In this document: in pieces, positions 57,370 through 64,000 of the stretch
Layout: each line of letters opens with the position of its first letter
How positions within the stretch are numbered: position 1 is the stretch's first letter
NCBI RefSeq assembly: GCF_015767675.1
Contig: NZ_CP065218.1
Span: forward strand, 434,001-498,000
DNA length: 64,000 nucleotides
DNA from: Vibrio navarrensis
GTDB lineage: Bacteria; Pseudomonadota; Gammaproteobacteria; Enterobacterales; Vibrionaceae
Direction: 5' to 3'
Program-made: the position numbers and the translations under genes
Notes under the pieces: generated by a model
Databases searched by the model: none
Told to the model about the DNA's origin: nothing
The model's input: the letters and a program-made list of their open reading frames with translations, nothing else

Positions 57370-59493
57370 TTATTCGGTGAGCGCTTCAACGATATCGTGA
57401 TAATGACACACTCGGTTGCGCCCCGTTTCTTTTGCTCGGTAGAGCGCTTGGTCGGCTTGTTGATAAAGGCGATCAAAATGCAGGTCGCGGCCATAGGCTC
57501 GTTTGCTTGATACGCCGACAGAAACGGTCAGCAAATGGCCATGCGGATTCACTTCGTGCTTAATTTGCTCTTGTTCAATCCGCGCTCGAATACTTTCTGC
57601 TCTTGCTCTGACCGTCTTTTCATCGCTCCCTACCATCAACAAAACAAATTCTTCACCGCCAATGCGGCAGAACACTTCTTCTTCATTTTGCGTGTGATGC
57701 TCAAGAATGTGGCCGATGCGTATCAAGGCAATGTCGCCTTCTAAATGGCCGTAATGGTTGTTGAACAAGCCAAAGTGGTCGATATCAAGCAAGATCAAAC
57801 CAAAAGCGAGTTCCTGCTCATCGTCATTGTGGCAAGCGGTTTCCATAACATGTTCGAGCATGCGGCGGTTACCAAGCCGTGTGAGAGGATCGAGTTTAGA
57901 GAGCACTTCCAGTTGCAGATTCGCTTGTTCCAGCTCCAGCGTGCGTTTACGCACCTCTTTTTCCAGATTTTCATTGAGCTCACGAATCGCTTCCTGCGCC
58001 TGAGTGCGTTGCAACACCTCAGCCAAACTGGAGGCAAACATACGGATTACCTCTCGCAGTTGCGAGGTCAGCGGCCCACGGGTTAATAGGTTGTCAACCG
58101 CAATGAATGCAATCGGGCCATCGCTATTGCTGGTGAGTAGCGTCATCGCTCCCCAGCCAAAACCGACAATATTGCAATCGTGATAAATTGGTACTGACTC
58201 TTCAAACGCGACTTCGTTAGGCATAGAGCGAGCGAGATTAATCAACGAATAATCTTGTGTTTCACCAAAGAAATAGGACTCGTCGACCACATTGCCTTGA
58301 ATGTCCGTACCCCAAGTCCCTTGCATGTAAGAGCAGCTCTCATCGGTGAGAAACACCGCCATGCGATCCACGCCTAGGTGAGTAATGGCAAAACTGACCG
58401 CCGAACGGCACACGTCGCTCACTGTGGTGCAACGCGACAACTCCACCATACTGGAGTGCAACATGCGCACGTTTTGCTCTTGCCGTTTACGGATATAGAT
58501 CTGCGACAGTAGCGCACCGAACGACTGCAACATCTGCTTTTGATAGCTGGTGATGGGTTTGCGGTGAATAAAATTATCCAGCGCTAGCCAGCCGAAGGGC
58601 TCGTTTCCGTCACGCAAAATCAGCATCACATTCCAACCCTGCCCGACCACTTTGCCAGCCGTATAGAGCGGCGTTTCATCAATCACTACCAGGTTGGTTT
58701 CACGCGAGGAGAGTGCGGTGATGTACTCTTCACCAAGTTGGTGTAGATCGTATTGAGTGTGGAATTCGCTGACGGTATTGCCGTGTTCGTCGGTACCGTA
58801 AGTACCGCTAAAACAGCGTTTTTTCATATCGAGCAACATGAATGTTGAGCGGTCAAAACCAAGGCGATCACGCAGCGCCTCGACTGCCATTCGGTAGAGA
58901 TCGTTGAGCGAACCGGGGTTTGAAATTTCTAATGCCACTTGCTGCACCAACTTCATGTTGTCGATAAACCGCTCACGCTGATTGATTTCGTCAATGTATT
59001 GCGCTTCACGGATATCGCGATTTTTCACTTCCAAGCAAGCGTGTTTTTCGGCGCGGATGCACTGCCAGCGCGCCGCAGCCAGTTGCATCACATCGTGGGT
59101 CTCTTCATAAATATGGTGCGCTGAGCCTTCGTTTACGCCCTGAATTAACAAATAGGTACGCAGCATCGGATAGTTGTCCAGCATCATGATGTAGCTGGCG
59201 CCACCTAAAGGCTGTTGGTGATCCCAGTTGCAGGTGTTGATGGCCAGAGGAATTAAGCTTTCCGAAGTATCAAACTGGCCCGCCCATGACCAAAAGGTGG
59301 CAGGAAACTCGCTTAAACTGCACGGTTCACCATGACGGTATTGCAAAGTAAAAGAGGTGTTGATCAGCGGATCGTCGAAAATCACCATCGCTTTCGGACC
59401 CACCAACTCAGACAAAAACTCAAAGATGGTTTGCGCCAACAGTCGATGATCCCTCGTTGACGATACCTTACGTGTAAAGTTCCTGATCTTCAC
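57370..59493 (-). CDS. double-GAF diguanylate cyclase (possible CdgA homologue)
   Basis: 707 residues. An N-terminal region of about 170 residues has no clear assignment. Two GAF domains follow (about 185-345 and 350-510) that share parallel motifs, FSGTYGTDEHGNTVSE and MQGTWGTDIQGNVVDE. A coiled coil (about 510-545) and a GGDEF domain complete it, with DPLTRLGNRRMLEHV, LDIDHFGLFNNHYGH and active site GGEEF (612-616). The position of the inhibitory RxxD site is occupied by acidic residues, so product inhibition is probably absent. It lies just downstream of pstB on the same strand. V. cholerae cdgA is also near pst on chromosome 2, but identity is not certain. Confidence 0.9.
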   Translation of the reverse strand: MKIRNFTRKVSSTRDHRLLAQTIFEFLSELVGPKAMVIFDDPLINTSFTLQYRHGEPCSLSEFPATFWSWAGQFDTSESLIPLAINTCNWDHQQPLGGASYIMMLDNYPMLRTYLLIQGVNEGSAHHIYEETHDVMQLAAARWQCIRAEKHACLEVKNRDIREAQYIDEINQRERFIDNMKLVQQVALEISNPGSLNDLYRMAVEALRDRLGFDRSTFMLLDMKKRCFSGTYGTDEHGNTVSEFHTQYDLHQLGEEYITALSSRETNLVVIDETPLYTAGKVVGQGWNVMLILRDGNEPFGWLALDNFIHRKPITSYQKQMLQSFGALLSQIYIRKRQEQNVRMLHSSMVELSRCTTVSDVCRSAVSFAITHLGVDRMAVFLTDESCSYMQGTWGTDIQGNVVDESYFFGETQDYSLINLARSMPNEVAFEESVPIYHDCNIVGFGWGAMTLLTSNSDGPIAFIAVDNLLTRGPLTSQLREVIRMFASSLAEVLQRTQAQEAIRELNENLEKEVRKRTLELEQANLQLEVLSKLDPLTRLGNRRMLEHVMETACHNDDEQELAFGLILLDIDHFGLFNNHYGHLEGDIALIRIGHILEHHTQNEEEVFCRIGGEEFVLLMVGSDEKTVRARAESIRARIEQEQIKHEVNPHGHLLTVSVGVSSKRAYGRDLHFDRLYQQADQALYRAKETGRNRVCHYHDIVEALTE

Positions 59494-59684
59494 CTTGCTA
59501 CACCACTTAATTATTCTCTCGAATTAAAGTTAGCGAGGAGTCAATGTGCAATCAATCGCATTAACAATCAGCTGTTAAGTGCTTCGCAAATTTGCCCGTT
59601 GAATAGTCACAAATACGATAGCGGCAACAGTTTAAGTGCCAACAGACTTGCTATCTTATGAGGCTTTTTATTACCACAAATAGA

Positions 59685-59708
59685 AAAAAGCCCCTCGTAT
59701 GAGGGGCA
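59685..59708 (-). terminator. terminator of the pst operon
   Basis: Seven-base arms GCCCCTC/GAGGGGC (59691-59697 and 59702-59708) with a 4-base loop. On the minus strand it is followed by six T residues. It lies 49 bases beyond the pstB stop and separates pst from the GGDEF gene. Confidence 0.88.
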
Positions 59709-59757
59709 AGATTTACCATCGCTTGTAGTTATAATATTGTATGCCAGCAATTCGGTA

Positions 59758-60507
59758 TTAACCAAAGTCACCATTCACATAGCCGCGAGTACGGTCATCT
59801 TTCGGCTCACCGAAAATCACTTGCGTCTCGTTGTGCTCCACCAACTCTCCCATCAGGAAGAAAGCGGTACGGTCGGAGATACGGCGCGCTTGCTGCATCG
59901 AGTGGGTTACGATAACAATGGTGTAGTTCTTCTTCAGCTCTTCCATCAACTCTTCGATTTTGTGCGTTGCGATCGGGTCAAGTGCGGAGGTCGGTTCGTC
60001 CATCAGAATCACATCCGGCTCCATGGCAATCGTTCGAGCAATACACAAACGCTGTTGCTGACCACCAGAAAGGCCGAACGCGTGTGATTTCAAGCGATCT
60101 TTCACTTCATCCCACAGCGCGGCACTGCGTAGAGAGCTTTCTACTACTTCATCGATGTGTTTTTTGTCTTTGATGCCTTGGGCACGCAGGCCATAGGCCA
60201 CGTTTTCATAGATGCTCATTGGGAACGGGTTTGGCTTTTGGAACACCATGCCGACTTTGATGCGCAGATCGGCGACATCAACGTTGCCATAAATATCTTC
60301 ACCATCCATCGCCAATTTACCGGTGATTTTTACCCCTTCAATCAGGTCGTTCATGCGGTTGAGGCAGCGCAGCAGCGTCGATTTTCCGCAGCCTGAAGGG
60401 CCGATTAGCGCCGTCACCTGGCGGACAGGAATCGGTAGATTGATCGCTTTTAGCGCTTGGTTGTCGCCGTAGAAAAGGTCTAAGTTTTCGATATCAAATT
60501 TGTTCAT
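59758..60507 (-). CDS. pstB: phosphate ABC transporter ATPase PstB
   Basis: About 249 residues from [14 protein letters not shown]. Walker A is [19 protein letters not shown], the signature is [13 protein letters not shown], Walker B is [13 protein letters not shown], and the typical PstB segment [18 protein letters not shown] is present. I prefer the ATG at 60507; another three codons upstream (60516) has its purine tract directly against it. It couples ATP hydrolysis to phosphate import by PstCA. It is the last gene of pstSCAB; phoU is not present here. Confidence 0.96.
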   Translation of the reverse strand: MNKFDIENLDLFYGDNQALKAINLPIPVRQVTALIGPSGCGKSTLLRCLNRMNDLIEGVKITGKLAMDGEDIYGNVDVADLRIKVGMVFQKPNPFPMSIYENVAYGLRAQGIKDKKHIDEVVESSLRSAALWDEVKDRLKSHAFGLSGGQQQRLCIARTIAMEPDVILMDEPTSALDPIATHKIEELMEELKKNYTIVIVTHSMQQARRISDRTAFFLMGELVEHNETQVIFGEPKDDRTRGYVNGDFG

Positions 60508-60565
60508 GTTCTTCATCTCTAAATCGGAAAATTCGTGTCATTTAACCTGCGAAAGCGCGCAGTGA

Positions 60566-61429
60566 TTAATACGTTGCGGTGTTGAAGCGCTTGGCGATCA
60601 GTTTGGTCACCATGTTGATCAGAAGGACCAATACAATCAGCACCGTTGCTGTACCGTAAGCCTGATTCCACTCTTCGATGGTAAACAGCTCTGTGGTTAG
60701 CTTATAAAGGTGAACCGTTAGCGTACGGCCTGAATCGAATAACGAATCAGGAATACGTGCAACCATGCCTGCTGTGAGGAACACAGGCGCGGATTCACCG
60801 ATGACACGACCAATACTTAGAATGACCGAGGTTAAGATACCTGGCATTGCGCTTGGAAGAATCAAACGCCAGATAGTGTAAATTTTAGAAGCGCCCAAAC
60901 CGTAAGAGCCTTCGCGATATGTCTGTGGCACGGCCATCAACGCCTCTTCCGTGGTACGGATAATCACAGGCAAAATCAGAATACTCAGGGTTAACGCGCC
61001 GGAGAGAATCGAGAAACCAAGGCCAAGAATGGCAACGAAAAACGTCATACCAAACAGACCGAAGATAATTGATGGAATACCTGCCAGCGATTCAGTACAG
61101 AAGCGAATCACCTTGACCAAGCGGCTACCCACTTTGGCGTATTCGGTTAAATAAATCGCGGTCATGATGCCCAGAGGCGCCGCTACTGCGATAGAAGCAA
61201 TAACCATGTAAATGGTTGAGATGATCATCGGGAAGATGCCGTGCTCATCACCCGTACGAGTGTAATCGTCGGTAATGAAATTCCAATCCACGTGCTGTAA
61301 GCCATTCGACAGAATGTACCAGATGATCCAGAAGAGGAAGCCAACGGTCAGAGCCGCTGCCAACCAGATAAAGCCACTTAACACATTGTCTTTAAACTGA
61401 CGTGCTTGTTTTAATTTTGCGCGATCCAT
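60566..61429 (-). CDS. pstA: phosphate ABC transporter permease PstA
   Basis: 287 residues with six membrane helices. The permease coupling motif is EALMAVPQTYREGSYGLGASKIYTIWRLILPSAMPGI, and the C-terminus is VTKLIAKRF. It pairs with PstC. I set the start at MDRAKLKQ because AAGGTGA lies 5 bases upstream; a GTG five codons earlier is less likely. It starts 21 bases after the pstC stop. Confidence 0.95.
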   Translation of the reverse strand: MDRAKLKQARQFKDNVLSGFIWLAAALTVGFLFWIIWYILSNGLQHVDWNFITDDYTRTGDEHGIFPMIISTIYMVIASIAVAAPLGIMTAIYLTEYAKVGSRLVKVIRFCTESLAGIPSIIFGLFGMTFFVAILGLGFSILSGALTLSILILPVIIRTTEEALMAVPQTYREGSYGLGASKIYTIWRLILPSAMPGILTSVILSIGRVIGESAPVFLTAGMVARIPDSLFDSGRTLTVHLYKLTTELFTIEEWNQAYGTATVLIVLVLLINMVTKLIAKRFNTATY

Positions 61430-61450
61430 AATTGTCACCTTCACAAACGA

Positions 61451-62383
61451 TTACTTCGCTTTTTCTCGGTTAAGGTAAAGCAGAGATGCGTTGAGCATCA
61501 TGATGAACACCAGCAGCACGACACCTGTGGCGTAGAGTGCATTGGCGTGCACACCACTGGCATAGGACATCTCAATCGCGATGTTTGCCGTCAGTGTACG
61601 AGCGGAGTCTAAAATGCCTTGTGGCATGGCTGGAGCGTTGCCCATCACCATAATGATGGCCATAGTTTCGCCAAGCGCTCGGCCAATTCCTAGAATAACG
61701 CCAGTCATGATGCCGCTGCGCGCAGCAGGAACAAGCAGTTTGAAGATAGTAAAAATTTTCGAAGCACCCAGCGCCAAGGAGCCCTCTTTGTAAGCTCTTG
61801 GCACCGCACGAATCGAGGTTTCTGATACGGTAATTACCGTCGGCAGAATCATCACACCAAGCACAATAATCCCTGCCAAAATGGTGTTACCCGCTGGGAC
61901 GTCAAAAACGTTTTGGATCAGAGGTACGATGATAACTAGGCCAAAGAAGCCGTAAACGACCGAGGGGATGCCGGCGAGCAGTTCAACCGCTGGACGAATG
62001 ATATCGGCGACACGCTTTGGCGCAATTTCTGCGATAAAGATGGCGGTTAACACCCCGACAGGCACACCAACCAAAACAGCGCCAAAGGTGGACACCATTG
62101 AAGCGACGATCATGGTCGCGACACCATAAAGTGCAGGTGGCAGCCAATCTTCACCGAGTACGATGCCTGAAACACCAGCCTCTTGGAAAGCGGGAATACT
62201 CTCTCGCACAATGAAGTAGGCAATCACAGCCAAAGAGACGATGCCAATCACCGCGCTGGTTAAGAAAAGACCGTGGAAGATACGTTCCCGCCAGTCAACT
62301 CTCTTTTGTGTACGTAAACCGGATTTGCTAATAGCTTTGGCTTCACTGTTCATAAGCTTTTCACTACGAGTTGCGATGGTCAT
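61451..62383 (-). CDS. pstC: phosphate ABC transporter permease PstC
   Basis: 310 residues with six membrane helices, the family segment LAGIPSVVYGFFGLVIIVPL and the coupling motif AVPRAYKEGSLALGASKIFTIFKLLVPAARSGI. It forms the phosphate channel with PstA. The start at MTIATRSEKL is used; an ATG ten codons later is an alternative. It lies 86 bases after pstS. Confidence 0.95.
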   Translation of the reverse strand: MTIATRSEKLMNSEAKAISKSGLRTQKRVDWRERIFHGLFLTSAVIGIVSLAVIAYFIVRESIPAFQEAGVSGIVLGEDWLPPALYGVATMIVASMVSTFGAVLVGVPVGVLTAIFIAEIAPKRVADIIRPAVELLAGIPSVVYGFFGLVIIVPLIQNVFDVPAGNTILAGIIVLGVMILPTVITVSETSIRAVPRAYKEGSLALGASKIFTIFKLLVPAARSGIMTGVILGIGRALGETMAIIMVMGNAPAMPQGILDSARTLTANIAIEMSYASGVHANALYATGVVLLVFIMMLNASLLYLNREKAK

Positions 62384-62469
62384 TATAAAATCTCACGTTT
62401 CGATAAAGTTCGAAGTGGATAGAAAACGCTCAGCCCACAATCAGGGCTGAGCAAATTGAGCGATATTGA

Positions 62470-63291
62470 TTAGTGAACTGAGATGTAGCCTTCTTTCTCT
62501 ACCAGAGTTTGTGCTTCAGGTGTCAGCATCCAATCTAGGAACTTCTGAGTTTCTGCTGAAGGTTTGCCTTGCTTGTAAAGCACGAGGAAAGGACGCGCTA
62601 CTTTGTAAGAGCCGTTTTTCACGTTAGCTACCGATGCGTCGGTACCGTTAATCGCGAGTGCGTGAACGGATTCATCCACAGTGCCCAGTGAAATATAACC
62701 AATTGCGTATGGGTTTGAAGCAACCATAGTTTTCAGCGCACCGTTACCGTTGGCGACTTGAGCGCGTTGAGAGATAGCCGATACTTCTTTACCAGAGACT
62801 TTCTTTTTCAAGCTCATGATGTCTTCGAATGCGCCGCGAGTACCCGAAGCGGTGTCACGAGTAATCGCAACGATTGGTTTGTCTTCGCCGCCAACTTGTT
62901 TCCAGTTGGTCACTTCACCTTTGTAAATTGCAGTCACTTGTTCAGCCGTCAGGCCTTTTAGCGTGTTTTTAGGGTTAACCACCACTGCGATACCGTCACG
63001 AGCGACCACTTCTTCAACCAAAGTTGGCTCTTTTTCAGAAGATTTTAGGTCACGAGATGACATGCCAAGGTCGGCACTGCCGTTTTTCGCCGCTTTCACA
63101 CCAGCAGAAGAACCCGGTCCTTGTACTTCGATAAATACATTTGGGGTTTTCTTCATGTACGTTTCAGAGAAAACTTCCATCAGTGGAGTTACACTGCTTG
63201 AACCCACTGCAGAGATAGTTTCTTTAGCAGAAGCTGAGGTCACTGTCAGAGCGCCCAATAGAGCGATTGCACCGATTACTGTCTTTTTCAT
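62470..63291 (-). CDS. pstS: phosphate-binding protein PstS
   Basis: 273 residues with a signal peptide (1-23, GAIALLGALTVTSASA). The phosphate-site motifs are visible: VGSSSVTPLMEVF, GPGSSAGVKAAKNGSADLGMSSRDL and TRDTASGTRGAFEDI. It captures phosphate in the periplasm for PstCAB. I set the start at MKKTVIGA because AAGGA is 7 bases upstream, although the frame is open 25 codons further. It is the first gene of pstSCAB; PhoB-type boxes lie upstream. Confidence 0.96.
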   Translation of the reverse strand: MKKTVIGAIALLGALTVTSASAKETISAVGSSSVTPLMEVFSETYMKKTPNVFIEVQGPGSSAGVKAAKNGSADLGMSSRDLKSSEKEPTLVEEVVARDGIAVVVNPKNTLKGLTAEQVTAIYKGEVTNWKQVGGEDKPIVAITRDTASGTRGAFEDIMSLKKKVSGKEVSAISQRAQVANGNGALKTMVASNPYAIGYISLGTVDESVHALAINGTDASVANVKNGSYKVARPFLVLYKQGKPSAETQKFLDWMLTPEAQTLVEKEGYISVH

Positions 63292-63354
63292 CACAATATC
63301 CTTTATGGCTCGATTGCCGTTGTGTTTTACTTGAACGAAGCTCACTTTAGGACG

Positions 63355-63398
63355 CGAATGTGACATTTGTGTTTCACTTAATTGAACCCTCTATGACA
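63355..63398 (-). promoter_or_regulatory. PhoB-box array upstream of pstS
   Basis: On the minus strand four 11-base units begin TGTCA (63398), GTTCA (63387), TGAAA (63376) and TGTCA (63365), each followed by an AT-rich spacer. The 11-base period and TGTCA ends match the direct-repeat design of Pho boxes. TAAAGT about 10 bases further on could be the -10. Phosphate starvation control is the expected result. The rest of the 434-base gap up to the MCP start has no gene. Confidence 0.65.
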
Positions 63399-63725
63399 CA
63401 TTGCTGATTGATCAATTAATAATCGCAGCCACTACTTAGAGAAAATAGGCGAGAAAAACATTATTTGCGCCCTGGACTAAAAACCGCGCCATACCTGCTA
63501 GAACCGACTCTCAACAAGCAATCTATTCATCAAAAGTTACAGATATGCGCAAGAAATCGGCACTCGTTCGCACCATCTCACCGATTTGAGACACACAGCA
63601 AATTAGTAGTGATATTTTTGACAAAATAAGTGGTTGAATAGGCCAAATTTCAATTGATAGATTTATGTATAAATCACAAATAATATTTATTATCATTTAG
63701 AAAATAAATACAGAGGGTTGTTTTA

Positions 63726-64000
63726 ATGCGTCAATTACTTAGCGCACTGTCGATCAAGGCACAAATTTTGCTGCCGGTCGCGTTTACCATTGTTCTTTTA
63801 CTCGCAGGGCTCACCGTAGGCACAAGCACACTTAAGCAGGCGTTTGAACGCGTCACTGTCTCCACAGAGCAGCTCATCGTACACAAAAGTGAGTTGGGCG
63901 AAATCGTCGATAACATGTACGCCATGCGCATCAAGGCCATTTATAGCCTGTTTAATCCCGATGATGTCAGTACCTTGAGTCAAGTCCTCGGTGAGAGACA
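63726..64000 (+). CDS. methyl-accepting chemotaxis protein, N-terminal part (truncated by window end)
   Basis: The frame is open from ATG at 63726 to the end of the window (91 codons). GAGGG lies 8 bases before the ATG. It has an N-terminal membrane helix (about 13-33, AQILLPVAFTIVLLLAGLTVG), then a helical periplasmic segment (STEQLIVHKSELGEIVDNMY, MRIKAIYSLF). This is the start expected for a four-helix-bundle or similar MCP sensor. The signalling domain lies beyond the window, so the MCP call is inferred. In V. cholerae an MCP gene also lies beside pstS. Confidence 0.7.
   Translation, partial: MRQLLSALSIKAQILLPVAFTIVLLLAGLTVGTSTLKQAFERVTVSTEQLIVHKSELGEIVDNMYAMRIKAIYSLFNPDDVSTLSQVLGER

Overview
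The window is a stretch of gamma-proteobacterial DNA, almost certainly from a Vibrio and most likely from chromosome 2. The linked hutWXZ / tonB1-exbB1-exbD1-hutBCD haem locus, pstSCAB beside a GGDEF gene and an MCP gene, malEFG divergent from malK, and several MCP, CheV and c-di-GMP genes all match gene sets I know from V. cholerae chromosome 2. The exact species cannot be fixed from this reading. Genes are densely packed on both strands. I saw no tRNA, rRNA, CRISPR array, insertion sequence, integrase or prophage gene.

Layout. 0.1-8.8 kb: a glutaredoxin-fold protein, small conserved proteins, an MFS drug exporter with a divergent LysR regulator, a GAF-GGDEF-EAL protein, an M23 murein endopeptidase (ShyA-like), and membrane proteins. 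9.1-19.2 kb: YjiH, two tandem amino-acid-type chemoreceptors, a cytoplasmic GH13 amylase, a GST, PpiC, CheV and a truncated-looking PduO-type adenosyltransferase homologue. 19.3-26.5 kb: the haem uptake and degradation locus. hutWXZ reads left and tonB1-exbB1-exbD1-hutBCD reads right from a shared Fur-type operator. 26.5-36 kb: a TetR regulator, a YfcZ protein, a secreted 20-residue-repeat protein, an acyltransferase, a NadD-like enzyme and NadE, a MOSC/ferredoxin-reductase fusion, and pyrC with a hairpin leader. 36-42 kb: a diguanylate cyclase, DUF808, an M14 peptidase, AraC/EamA, and a thioesterase. 42.3-47.9 kb: the maltose ABC transporter (malEFG and malK), divergent across a 662-bp control region with MalT-like boxes. 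48-50.2 kb: a small protein and a third MCP. 50.5-57.3 kb: a tightly coupled MoxR-DUF58-DUF4381-BatA-BatB/TPR-BatD operon. 57.4-63.4 kb: a double-GAF diguanylate cyclase and pstSCAB with a PhoB-box array. 63.7 kb to the end: the start of a fourth chemoreceptor.

How the genes work together. The hut genes form one pathway: TonB1/ExbBD energise outer-membrane haem receptors encoded elsewhere, HutBCD carry haem across the inner membrane, and HutX/HutZ/HutW handle and degrade it. MalEFGK2 imports maltodextrins that the cytoplasmic amylase could trim. PstSCAB imports phosphate. Four MCPs, CheV and three c-di-GMP enzymes point to a motile, surface-switching lifestyle.

The most unusual single feature is a 231-bp run of glutamine codons. 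It consists of 38 perfect copies of a 6-bp unit plus one codon, encoding 77 consecutive glutamines, in the BatB/TPR gene of the MoxR operon. A second 6-bp repeat lies about 130 bp downstream. Being hexameric, the array can change length without breaking the reading frame. Other points worth checking are the exact 20-residue-repeat secreted protein, terminator-like hairpins in the malK and pyrC leaders, the adenosyltransferase homologue that lacks its ATP loop, and the tandem receptors that differ at one ligand-motif residue. All functions are inferred from motif recognition and gene order; no database search was run.
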